Below are positions 8,123 to 15,655 of a DNA stretch of 28,483 nt, one piece after another (within the stretch, counting starts at the first letter, position 1; each line of letters begins with the position of its first letter). The DNA is from Chrysophaeum taylorii (taxonomy: Eukaryota > Sar > Pelagophyceae > Pelagomonadales > Pelagomonadaceae), in assembly GCA_029834535.1 (NCBI GenBank), contig JAQMWT010000442.1, positions 1 to 28,483 on the forward strand. The letters are read 5' to 3'. A program made the translations under genes and the position numbers. The notes below the pieces were generated by a model that saw only the letters and a list, made by a program, of their open reading frames with translations, was not told where the DNA came from and ran no database searches.

Positions 8123-8521
8123 ATGGAGGTTCCCGACACGGTGCGCGCGAGGTTGGAGACCGCCGAGGTTGTGGTCGCGCATCCGAGCACGCACAGAATT
8201 GTATGTCGGCCGCAGCACAAAAAAACCGCGGCGCCGAGGCTCAAGAAGAAGAATGTGGACACCACGGCCGTCATCGCCGTCGAGGTCCGCACGGCCTCGA
8301 GTGCCAGAACCTACCGGCGGTCAAAAAGCTCAAGAGTGACGACGACGACGACGACGACGACGAAGGTGTCACCACCACCGAGGCAGCGGCCCGAGACTCG
8401 TGCCTGGCTCATCGCGCGTGCACGGTTGCGCCGCGCTTTCTACTCGGTCGGGCTCCTTATTCTTGCAGTGCACATCGTCGGTGTTCTCCCGGCTCCCAAC
8501 TCGGTCCGGCTGACTTCATAG
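8123..8521 (+). CDS. Small hypothetical protein with C-terminal membrane segment and poly-Thr run
   Basis: The ATG at 8123 opens a 132-residue frame; the ORF extends further upstream only with a TTG start. The N-terminal half is basic (PRLKKKNVDTTAVIAVEVRT). A run of eight Thr is encoded by a perfect (ACG)n repeat at 8339-8362. A hydrophobic segment near the C-terminus (AFYSVGLLILAVHIVGVL) is followed by only about ten residues, which fits a tail-anchored protein. No family is recognised. It ends 7 nt before the stop codon of the convergent TPR gene. The low-complexity repeat and lack of homologs leave open that this is a chance ORF, but the clean ATG and terminal membrane helix support it moderately. 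Confidence 0.45.
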   Translation: MEVPDTVRARLETAEVVVAHPSTHRIVCRPQHKKTAAPRLKKKNVDTTAVIAVEVRTASSARTYRRSKSSRVTTTTTTTTKVSPPPRQRPETRAWLIARARLRRAFYSVGLLILAVHIVGVLPAPNSVRLTS

Positions 8522-8528
8522 CATTATA

Positions 8529-9575
8529 TCATACTTCGTCCTCGAGATCGAGGGTGTCGTGCCAGGCCGTCAGGAGATCTCGGAGAAAGTCGCGGGTAGA
8601 TGGTCGGGCGTCCGGAGGCGCGAGCTTGACGGCGAGCTTGGCGTGGCGGAGGGCCGCGTCGATGTGTCCTTTGGCGGCATAGAGCTCGGAAAGGGCGAGG
8701 TGGGCGTCGAAGACATCGGCCAAGGCGACGGCCTTTTCGTAGGCAAGAAACGCCTTATCCACATCGCCGTTCGCACGGCGGAAGGCCCCCAGGTTGCAGA
8801 GGTAGTCGACGTCGTCCTCGATGTCGCAGGCGATCTCGAAGTGGGAGGCGATCTCCTGGGGGTCGCCTCCCCGAGTCGCGTCGAGCAAGAGGGCGAGGTT
8901 GTTGCGGGCTGCCGCGTACCCGGGGAACAAACGAATCGCCTCTCTATATTCGGCGAGGGCCTCCTCGGAGTTCCCGAGATCCTCGAGGGTTGCGGCGAGG
9001 TTATACCGGACCGTGGCATCTTCCGGTGCCGCGTTCCGGGCTCGACGGTGCGAATCGAGCCCCCGATCGGTGGATCCGAGGGCCGTGCCGAGATTCGTCA
9101 ATGGATTGGGATCCTCGCCATTCGAAAGCTCGATCGCGCGCTCGTAGGCCTCGATAGCCTCCTCGAGGCGGCCGACGGTCTCGAGAGCGATACCGCGGTT
9201 ATTCTCGAGGTCTGCGAGGTCGCGCGGCTCGCCGTCCGACCACGACAGAACGGCCAGGGCCTCCTCCATTTCCCCGCGCCGCAATTTCAACACCCCCAGG
9301 TTCGTCCGAGCGCGCACGTGCCCCGGAAACGCATCGAGGGCCTTGCCATACAAATCCTCGACACCCTCGCGACCCAGGCGCTCCCGGACCTTGGCGAGGT
9401 TGAACAACAGGTCGGCGCGAACCTCCGGTGGTGGCGATCGCGTCAGCGCGGTCTCGTACATCCGCTCGGCCTCGAGGTCCCCGCGCGGCTCGTTGTTGTT
9501 GCTGTCGGAGGACGACGCAACTGCTGGTGCTGTTCTGACGACATCCCCCGCCGCCATCCCGTCCGTTGGTCGCAT
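8529..9575 (-). CDS. Tetratricopeptide (TPR) repeat protein
   Basis: A 348-residue protein made almost wholly of TPR units (34-residue helix-turn-helix repeats used for protein-protein binding). Recognisable repeats include residues about 53-86 (LLFNLAKVRERLGREG...A...FPG), 87-119, 123-153 (NNRGIALETVGRLEEAIEAY), 157-186, 188-221 (VRYNLAATLEDLGNSEEALA), 222-255, 257-289 (LCNLGAFRRANGDVDKAFLA) and 291-323. Consensus Ala/Gly/Tyr/Pro positions are retained. There is no catalytic domain, signal peptide or membrane segment, so it is a soluble scaffold or co-chaperone-like protein of unknown partner. The first 30 residues are low-complexity (SSSDSNNN). The ATG at 9573-9575 overlaps the start of the divergent membrane protein gene; Met7 (9557) is an alternative. 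It ends 7 nt from the convergent small ORF. Confidence 0.85.
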   Translation of the reverse strand: MRPTDGMAAGDVVRTAPAVASSSDSNNNEPRGDLEAERMYETALTRSPPPEVRADLLFNLAKVRERLGREGVEDLYGKALDAFPGHVRARTNLGVLKLRRGEMEEALAVLSWSDGEPRDLADLENNRGIALETVGRLEEAIEAYERAIELSNGEDPNPLTNLGTALGSTDRGLDSHRRARNAAPEDATVRYNLAATLEDLGNSEEALAEYREAIRLFPGYAAARNNLALLLDATRGGDPQEIASHFEIACDIEDDVDYLCNLGAFRRANGDVDKAFLAYEKAVALADVFDAHLALSELYAAKGHIDAALRHAKLAVKLAPPDARPSTRDFLRDLLTAWHDTLDLEDEV

Positions 9576-10512
9576 GGCCCGAAGGAAGAAGAGGTGTGCT
9601 GGTTTCTTGTTCTACTCGGCACCGCGGCGGTGCGACGCCCTGACCGATCCGTGGGGGGACCGCCCGGGCGTCGAGGCGCGGTCGAGCTGGTCCTGGACCT
9701 CGGGCGACTCGACGGTCGTGCTTCATGTTGGATTCTGGGATGTCCGCTCGGGGTTTTACCCCGGCGAGCCCCCCGATATCCACGACCTCTCCACCCGGGC
9801 CCTGAGAGCAGCTTTGGTGGGACTCCTCGTGATGCCATTGGTCTACGCTGCCCTCGCAATCACCTACGGCGCCGCCGGGGCCGGGCCCGAGTTCAACTTC
9901 GCGCTTTCGGGAATTTTCTGGTCGGTCGCGCTGCACGCCTCGCTTCTCGTGTGTTTGGTCCGCGCCGTTCAAACCCGCGATGCACCCTACTGCGTCGACT
10001 GGTGCGGCTGCTTCGCGTGCTGCGGCGCCAGCCGACTCAAAATGTTCCGCTGCTACACCGTGCTTGCCCAATCCGCTTACGTAATCCTCGGCGTCGTCCC
10101 CGTCTTTTCCGTCCACCCCGAGGCCATCGTTCTCCTCCTGGTCGCACTTTTTGCCTGCTATCTGCTCCACCGCACCGCATTGATTGCAAGACGACTCCAG
10201 GACCTCCTTCCGAAGAACGACGTCTTTGAGGGCGGCGCCGTCGTTCTCGAGGAAGCAAACCTCCGCCCTCGACGAGACCGCGACAACAACAACAACAACA
10301 ACCCACCCACCGACGAGGATGCCAAACTCCCGGATGCTATTCAATCCGGACGACCATCTACACCGGCCGATGAGAATCTCTCGGAGACCACCCGTGCTGA
10401 AGACGACGACGACGACGACGGAGCCGACCGCGTAGTCGTTAGTGTCGAGAGTCCACCTGCCCAGCTGCAGGAGACTCCGACCGCAGATCTTCCAAAGGCG
10501 GTGGTCCCTTGA
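9574..10512 (+). CDS. Four-helix membrane protein with Cys-rich loop, family unrecognised
   Basis: A 312-residue protein from the ATG at 9574. Hydrophobic segments lie at about 77-98, 109-130, 160-180 and 184-203. Between helices 2 and 3 is a Cys-rich loop (YCVDWCGCFACCG, 139-151), suggesting metal or disulfide chemistry or palmitoylation. The N-terminus begins with a basic patch (ARRKKR). The C-terminal about 110 residues are hydrophilic with a poly-Asn run (238-243, from AAC repeats) and a poly-Asp run, so probably cytosolic and disordered. I do not recognise a family. The frame stays open 77 codons upstream, but that part is antisense to the TPR gene and its codons are constrained by it. 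The ATG overlaps the TPR start in a shared CATG, so one of the two starts may be mis-set. Confidence 0.7.
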   Translation: MARRKKRCAGFLFYSAPRRCDALTDPWGDRPGVEARSSWSWTSGDSTVVLHVGFWDVRSGFYPGEPPDIHDLSTRALRAALVGLLVMPLVYAALAITYGAAGAGPEFNFALSGIFWSVALHASLLVCLVRAVQTRDAPYCVDWCGCFACCGASRLKMFRCYTVLAQSAYVILGVVPVFSVHPEAIVLLLVALFACYLLHRTALIARRLQDLLPKNDVFEGGAVVLEEANLRPRRDRDNNNNNNPPTDEDAKLPDAIQSGRPSTPADENLSETTRAEDDDDDDGADRVVVSVESPPAQLQETPTADLPKAVVP

Positions 10513-11147
10513 TCGACCTCCCACCGCCGCCGCCGCCGCCGCCGCACGGGCGCCATTTTTTTTTGTAGTTTAGAACCTCGCCCTTATGTCCGACGCGCCG
10601 AAAAGGAAGGGTGGCCGCTTCTACGGCGGATAGACTCTACTGTCTCGTTTCGACTTCGAATTTTCAAGCACATAACACTAAGTAGTGGGTCTCGTCGGCG
10701 GCGGCCGCCGCCATGGCGGTACGCGAAAGCATCATCATCGTCGGAGTAGTCGTCGGAGTAGTCGTCGGAGTAGTCTCTTGGCAGATATCTTGTGTGCCGT
10801 CGACGACGTCTATGCCAATGGCGGGCAGAAAGGAAGAAAGGGAGGCAGGCCTGCAGGAAGTCCAAGGAAGGGAGAGAGGGAGGATGAAAAGAGGGCGTAG
10901 ATTCCTTTTCCCAAGAGAGAAAGAGGAGGCGGACACATAGTATTATGGGGGGCTTGACTTGCGACGCGACCCCCTTTGCTGCTGCGTGAATTGGTTTGGT
11001 TTGGTTTGGCGTGTTGATACGGGAGTTTGGGGGTTGAGATAGGCAAACTCGTGCCGCCGCCCACGTTTTTGTGTGTGTAGATTCGGAAGAAGTGAGAGGA
11101 GCGGACATAGAAACAGATCCTCGTTGTCGCGAGCCGACGTGGGCCAC
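10513..11147. other. Intergenic stretch with simple repeats
   Basis: The span between the membrane protein stop and the K+ channel stop holds no supported gene. It contains (CCG)n at about 10521-10543, a T run at about 10555-10563, three exact tandem copies of the 12-mer CGTCGGAGTAGT (10739-10774), a purine-rich block (about 10830-10930) and GGTTTGGTTTGG (about 10992-11008). The overlapping ORFs here are translations of these repeats. The two flanking genes are convergent, so this is shared 3' flank. Confidence 0.55.
10739..10774 (+). repeat. 12-bp minisatellite, three perfect units
   Basis: The unit CGTCGGAGTAGT is repeated three times without mismatch, preceded by a short (CAT)n run. It lies between two convergent genes. 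The length is a multiple of three, as for most repeats in this window. Confidence 0.9.
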
Positions 11148-12611
11148 CTACACCCCGTCGGAAAAGCTTCGGGAGACGATCCGCGAGGGCATAAACGCGA
11201 CTTGGTCAACGAAAACTTCGACGTCTTCCTGCTTGGTTTCGATAGGAACGACCATGCTGACGTCCTTGGTCGGTATTTTCGATGGTCGATTGTTGGTTAG
11301 GCTCTTGGCAACGCGCTTGCGCGCGCACAGGAGCGTGCTGTCGGATCTCTTGAACGAGTCGTCGATTGAACCGTTACGCAGCGCTCGACCGAGTTCGCGA
11401 GCCTGCTGCAGCTGCGGATTCCAGTAGTCACGACGCCACTGCTCGTACGAGATGCGCGAGCGATCCGTATCACTCAATCTCGAGAGATATGATTCTTCTT
11501 GGCGCAGTTGCGGCGAAGAGGCATACCGGGACGGGAGCTTGGGCGGGACGAGGTTGTAGGGCGCGCGATCCGCGCTGTCGAGGGAATAAGGCGACGACGA
11601 CGACGACTTTCCCCGCGTCAACCCCCCCGAGACGGCCCTCAGCAAGAGCTGCGCCGGGTTGGGGTTGCGGGGGCGGTACCATTTCTCGTAGATGCTCTTG
11701 GCGTTTATCCCGTGGAGCGCGTTCCCGGGGTTTTGGCACGCGTACGCCGTCCAATAGTAGGCGCGCCGGATGGAGACGATGATCTGCTTGTCGATGAGGC
11801 CGTCCTGCAGCAAGGCCTCGACGATGTATTCGGACTCGGTGACGACAGGCTCCTCGAGGCTCTCGGGATCGTCCTGGGCCTTGTTCATTATGATCTTCTC
11901 GACGTCGACGCGCGCGAGCTTGCCGCGTCGCACGCGGCACCTCGTGCTGATCACGAGGATTTCCGAGATGGTGTTGGACATAACGCACACGAGCGCGAGG
12001 AGGAAGACGCTGCAAACTGCACGGTCGACGGGCCTCTCGGGCGAGATGTCGCCGTAGCCGACGGTCGTCATGGTGACGATCGTGAAGTAGAGGCTATCGC
12101 TCCAGCTCAACTTCATGCGGTAGTGGGCCGCGAAAAAGCACATGACCATCAGAACGACGAGCGGCATGAGAGCGCTCGCGTATTGGCGGGTATACTGCGC
12201 CTGGGCTTCGACCTGCTCGGGGGTGTGCGTCTCGACGGGCAGCTCGTCGAGCAGCACCGTCTTGAAGCCCAACGAGCCGAGGACCTTGCGATGGAGCCTC
12301 TCGTAGACGCGATGGCACACCATCGCGTACTGCTTCATCAGGGAGAAAATCAAGGTCATCCCCACGATTATCATCACCGTCACGAACAACCGCGCCGATT
12401 GGCGCTTGCCGACTTCGGGGTAGCCGTACCCGACGGTCGTCACCGTAACGCTGATGAAGTAAACGCGGTCAATGTAGCTCCACTCCTCTTCGACGATGCC
12501 GAGAATGACGACCGAGCAGATGTAGAAGGCCACGATCAACCCGGTGTCTCGGACAAATGGGCGAACCCCTTCGTCGTCGAAGAGTTTGGACGAGATCACC
12601 GCCGTCAGCAT
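11148..12611 (-). CDS. Two-pore-domain (TPK-like) potassium channel
   Basis: A 487-residue protein with two pore units. Transmembrane segments lie at about 22-42 and 73-93 around pore 1, and at about 146-163 and 197-222 around pore 2. The selectivity filters are TVGYGYP (59-65) and TVGYGDI (183-189), both carrying the K+-selective GYG. Family members conduct K+ across plasma or vacuolar membranes and act as dimers. The C-terminal cytosolic region (about 265 residues) starts with a segment resembling the TPK post-pore helix (SEYIVEALLQDGLIDKQII); I see no clear EF-hand loops and a Ser-rich, probably disordered tail. The start at 12611 (MLTAVISS) is chosen because the 72 codons upstream look like untranslated sequence. 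The next gene is divergent. Confidence 0.9.
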   Translation of the reverse strand: MLTAVISSKLFDDEGVRPFVRDTGLIVAFYICSVVILGIVEEEWSYIDRVYFISVTVTTVGYGYPEVGKRQSARLFVTVMIIVGMTLIFSLMKQYAMVCHRVYERLHRKVLGSLGFKTVLLDELPVETHTPEQVEAQAQYTRQYASALMPLVVLMVMCFFAAHYRMKLSWSDSLYFTIVTMTTVGYGDISPERPVDRAVCSVFLLALVCVMSNTISEILVISTRCRVRRGKLARVDVEKIIMNKAQDDPESLEEPVVTESEYIVEALLQDGLIDKQIIVSIRRAYYWTAYACQNPGNALHGINAKSIYEKWYRPRNPNPAQLLLRAVSGGLTRGKSSSSSPYSLDSADRAPYNLVPPKLPSRYASSPQLRQEESYLSRLSDTDRSRISYEQWRRDYWNPQLQQARELGRALRNGSIDDSFKRSDSTLLCARKRVAKSLTNNRPSKIPTKDVSMVVPIETKQEDVEVFVDQVAFMPSRIVSRSFSDGV

Positions 12612-12969
12612 CTTCCAATCAAAAAGAACAACACTGAGCGGTGAATCTTTGGACGGGTGGTAACCCCTGCGGGGTGGTTTCTTACGCGAGATCTCCCACA
12701 ACCGGAGGCCGCGCGCATTCGGTGTGTTCTCTCCGGTTATCCTCTCAGTCGGGGTGCGGGGACGGAGAGCGACCCATCTATATATGACTGACTTTTCTAG
12801 AGTGTGCGAGAACTGTAATAAATTCACTGGGTTGAAGCTACACTGGCCAGAAGCAGTTGCCTAAAAAAAGAAACTTCGGGGCCAAACGTAAGGAAAATTT
12901 GAGGAAAAGTCTCGCTGGGTTCCCATCACACAACAACTTCACCCCTCGCTTCCTCGCGCCACGTCAGGC
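12612..12969. promoter_or_regulatory. Shared divergent promoter region between K+ channel and cryptochrome/photolyase
   Basis: The 358 nt between two divergent ATGs must contain both promoters. A TATATA-type box (ATCTATATATGAC, about 12777-12789) lies about 170 bp upstream of the channel ATG and reads CATATATAGAT on its strand, so it is the best TATA candidate for the channel. No comparable box was seen for the cryptochrome gene. An open reading frame upstream of the channel ATG covers part of this region but shows no recognisable protein text. Confidence 0.4.
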
Positions 12970-14520
12970 ATGAAATCAACGACGACCTTGGTTTGGTTCC
13001 GCAAATGCCTGCGGCTCCATGACAACGCGGCTCTCGTCGAGGCGGTGTCGTCGTCGTACGTCGTGCCATTGTTCGTATTGGACCCAACCCTCTACGCGAC
13101 CCCTCATCGCCTGCGATTTCTCGTCGAAAGCCTCGAAGATCTTGACCGCGAGCTCGTCCGGCGCAAGAGCCAGCTCTTCGTGGTGCGGGGAAACCCTCCC
13201 AAGGTCCTCGAGGCGATCTTCGCACGAGAAGGCCCCCTCGGCGACCTCCGCGTCGACCGGTGTCTGTGGGAAGCTGATCCGGCAGACCCTACGAGCATCG
13301 ACTCGGCCGCCGCCGCGATCGCCTCGACGCACGGCGTCGAGGCCCGCGCTGTCCCGGGGGGGCACACCATCTGGGACCTCGAGGCGACGCTCCGAGTTAT
13401 CGGCACCGGATCTGTCCCAACAACGATGCGTGCTATGGAACGGCTCGCCGACAAGCTTGGACCGCCGCCCGCGCCCCTGGAGGCACCCGCGGAGATTCCC
13501 CCGGTTCCTCCCAACACGAGGATCGTCAGGGAGGTGCCCGCGGCGCCTCCGGGTGAGGGGATCGTATCCGGCGGCGAGACGCGCGGTCTATTGCGCCTCG
13601 CCGACGTGCTCGGTCGCGACGGCGGAAAGTTTGCGGCGACCTTCGAGAAGCCCAAGACGCGGTCTACGACGGTTTCGACCACGCTCTTAAGCCCCTACGT
13701 GTCCTTCGGGTGCGTCTCGGCCCGGCGCTTGTATGCTGACCTCGTTGTCGCGCTCCGGCCGTTTGGCGCCGAGACGTCGAAGCCCCCCGCGTCCCTCGTC
13801 GGCCAGCTCTATTTTCGCGAGTTATCCTACCTCCACGGCCTGCGCGTGGGAAGCGGCTTTGGCACGCAGCGGGAATCCCCCGTGTGCGTCGACGTCCCGT
13901 GGGACGACAATCCCGCCCTCCTCGACGCGTGGGAGCGGGGGAAAACGGGCTACCCGTACGTCGACGCCTGCATGCGCATGCTCGCCTCGACGGGGTACCT
14001 TCACCATCTCGCGAGACACTCGTGCGCCTGCTTCCTGACCCGCGGCGACCTCTGGGTCTCGTGGGAGAAGGGCGCCGCGGTCTTCGAAAAACACCTCCTC
14101 GACTTTGATTGGGCCGTCAACAACTTCAACTGGCTCTGGCTCGCCGGCACTGCCCCGTGGTCGGCCCCGTACTTCCGCGTCTACTCGCCGACCCCAGATC
14201 CTCGCAAGTCGGCGCTCAACGTCGACGACGAAAACGGCGACTTCGTGCGACGATACGTCCCCGAGCTCGAGCACTTTCCCGCCAAACACATCTATGCCCC
14301 CTGGAAATGCCCCATCGCGGACCAGCGCAAGGCCAGCTGCATCATCGGCAAGGACTACCCCAAGCCCGTCGTCGACCACGCCGCCGTCTCCAAGGCGAAC
14401 ATTGCCCGCTTTAAGCAGGCTGTCGACCTCGACAAGCGACGACGCTCCCCGGCGTCTTCTTCTGCGAAAACGGCGACTACGACCAACCTCCAAGCGAACA
14501 AAAAGTTCAAGCGAGCGTGA
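12970..14520 (+). CDS. Cryptochrome/photolyase family protein, animal-cryptochrome/(6-4)-photolyase type
   Basis: A 516-residue flavoprotein that either repairs UV (6-4) photoproducts or senses blue light. The N-terminal alpha/beta domain starts at LVWFRKCLRLHDNAAL (7-22). FAD-binding text includes LLSPYVSFGCVSARRLY (239-255), WDDNPALLDAWERGKTGYP (311-329) and the DFDWAVNNFNWLW block (378-390). Trp321, Trp365 and Trp388 align with the photoreduction triad of E. coli photolyase (W306, W359, W382), and Asn384 with the FAD-N5 Asn378. His346 and His350 (YLHHLARH) match the catalytic pair of (6-4) photolyases. Oddly, the usual WRE motif is FRE (Phe282) and PW.D is PYVD (Tyr330). The basic, Ser/Thr/Lys-rich tail (KRRRSPASSS, KKFKRA end) may be a nuclear signal. 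There is no transit peptide. Confidence 0.92.
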   Translation: MKSTTTLVWFRKCLRLHDNAALVEAVSSSYVVPLFVLDPTLYATPHRLRFLVESLEDLDRELVRRKSQLFVVRGNPPKVLEAIFAREGPLGDLRVDRCLWEADPADPTSIDSAAAAIASTHGVEARAVPGGHTIWDLEATLRVIGTGSVPTTMRAMERLADKLGPPPAPLEAPAEIPPVPPNTRIVREVPAAPPGEGIVSGGETRGLLRLADVLGRDGGKFAATFEKPKTRSTTVSTTLLSPYVSFGCVSARRLYADLVVALRPFGAETSKPPASLVGQLYFRELSYLHGLRVGSGFGTQRESPVCVDVPWDDNPALLDAWERGKTGYPYVDACMRMLASTGYLHHLARHSCACFLTRGDLWVSWEKGAAVFEKHLLDFDWAVNNFNWLWLAGTAPWSAPYFRVYSPTPDPRKSALNVDDENGDFVRRYVPELEHFPAKHIYAPWKCPIADQRKASCIIGKDYPKPVVDHAAVSKANIARFKQAVDLDKRRRSPASSSAKTATTTNLQANKKFKRA

Positions 14521-14715
14521 ATATTTGCATCGCGAGGTGCGCTACGCCGAGGCCCCAGCAACGATACGATACGACCTGACGTGACGTGACGTGACGTGCC
14601 GTGCTTCCCCGCAAGATCAAGATATACATCGCTGGGTACTGCTTCGGCATTCGCCGGTGGCCTTTTTTTGCGTGTCAGCGGCTTCCCTTTCCCACGAGGA
14701 GTGTTCACACCCAGC

Positions 14716-14748
<33 letters not shown>

Positions 14749-14922
14749 GTGGCTGTCGCGCCCTATCAATAGCTGGTATGGTCCTGTGCTTTACTTCTTT
14801 GGGGGGCCTGATTGCGGAGAAAAATGATTTCTGCTTTTTATACGAGTTATTATCATTACAGCCTTAATAACTACTTCCGCGTTTCTTGCTTGCTTGCAAC
14901 CACCCTCGACGGAAAGTTGCTC
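14521..14922. other. Intergenic stretch with TGACG repeats and (GTT)n microsatellite
   Basis: There is no supported gene between the cryptochrome stop and the DUF3291 start. A tandem ACGTG array (CTGACGTGACGTGACGTGAC, about 14576-14595, then GTGCCGTG) contains CRE/G-box-like TGACGTGA cores. A (GTT)n run of about nine units lies at about 14717-14750. The region would hold the cryptochrome 3' UTR and the promoter of the next gene. Confidence 0.5.
14576..14602 (+). promoter_or_regulatory. Tandem TGACG/ACGTG array, possible bZIP sites
   Basis: Four TGACGTG-like 5-bp-phased units lie about 330 bp upstream of the DUF3291 ATG and just after the cryptochrome stop. TGACGT and ACGTG are core binding words of bZIP factors in general. 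Function is inferred, and simple 5-bp repeat expansion is an equal explanation. Confidence 0.3.
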
Positions 14923-15455
14923 ATGGCAAAGAGGCTCTTGGCAACGACTCGTCGCGTCCTTCAGGTCGCCGAGGTGAACATCGCAAGGTCCAATTCCCCC
15001 TCGATTCGCCCGAGATGCGGGAATTTGTTGATGGTCTTGACACCGTCAACGCCGCAGCCGAACGGTCCCCGGGCTTCGTGTGGCGCCACGTCGACATTGT
15101 CATCGACGGCGCCTACACCATACCGAATCCATGGCCCGACGACATCATCGTCAATATCTCGGTCTGGGAGGACGTCGACAGCCTGAGGGCCTTCACGTGC
15201 GACGACCTCCACAGGTACGATATGCAGAAGCGACGGAGCTGGTTTCGCCGAATGCGAACTGCGCACCTCGCGCTCTGGTGGGTCGACAGAGGCCACCAAC
15301 CCTCCCTCGCCGAGGCGCATGCCAAGATCAACCTTCTCGACCAAAAGGGCCCCACGCCTGACAGCTTCACCTTCAAGCACACTTCTATTCGCACCACCGC
15401 CTTCGAGAACAACAACCACCCGGTGAATCACTACCACGACGACGACCGGATATAG
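14923..15455 (+). CDS. DUF3291 (antibiotic-biosynthesis-monooxygenase-like fold) protein with a one-base frameshift
   Basis: The first frame (ATG 14923) gives VLQVAEVNIAR, the conserved opening strand of DUF3291. The rest lies one frame lower, from about 14990 to the stop at 15453-15455: QFPLDSPEMREFVDGLD, SPGFVWRHVD, NISVWEDVDSLRAFTC, RRSWFRRM, LALWWVDRGHQPSLAEA, KGPTPDSFTFK. This covers the whole family signature, so the protein (about 177 residues) is complete apart from the frame change near 14986-14990, which fits loss of a single base. The family is common in bacteria and some algae and has a ferredoxin-like dimeric fold; its function is unknown. The frame change is either an assembly error or a real lesion; no intron fits. 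The C-terminus is rich in Asn/His/Asp. Confidence 0.75.
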
Positions 15456-15655
15456 ACCTCTCCTGCGCCCTTGATTGACGTATCTGCGCGGGATCCACCT
15501 GCTGCCCCGTTCCACTCCTCAACATTCACACCAGCCACAAGAAAGTCCAGGAATTATTTTTCGTTATATATTTTCTGTAGCAGAATAGCAAATCGAGAAG
15601 GATTTGAGAAGGATTTGTAGAACAGGACGACGACGACGCAAGATTTGTTATTCGA

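Noticed and set aside
8559..10229. 556-codon plus-strand ORF across the TPR gene and the membrane-protein start
   Set aside because: It is the GC-rich antisense shadow of the TPR repeats; it has no domain text and is in conflict with two better genes.
9199..10524. 441-codon minus-strand ORF opposite the membrane protein
   Set aside because: Low-complexity Gly/Val/Arg text with no family pattern; a shadow of the plus-strand gene.
11499..12644. 381-codon plus-strand ORF opposite the K+ channel
   Set aside because: Antisense shadow; the minus strand carries both GYG filters.
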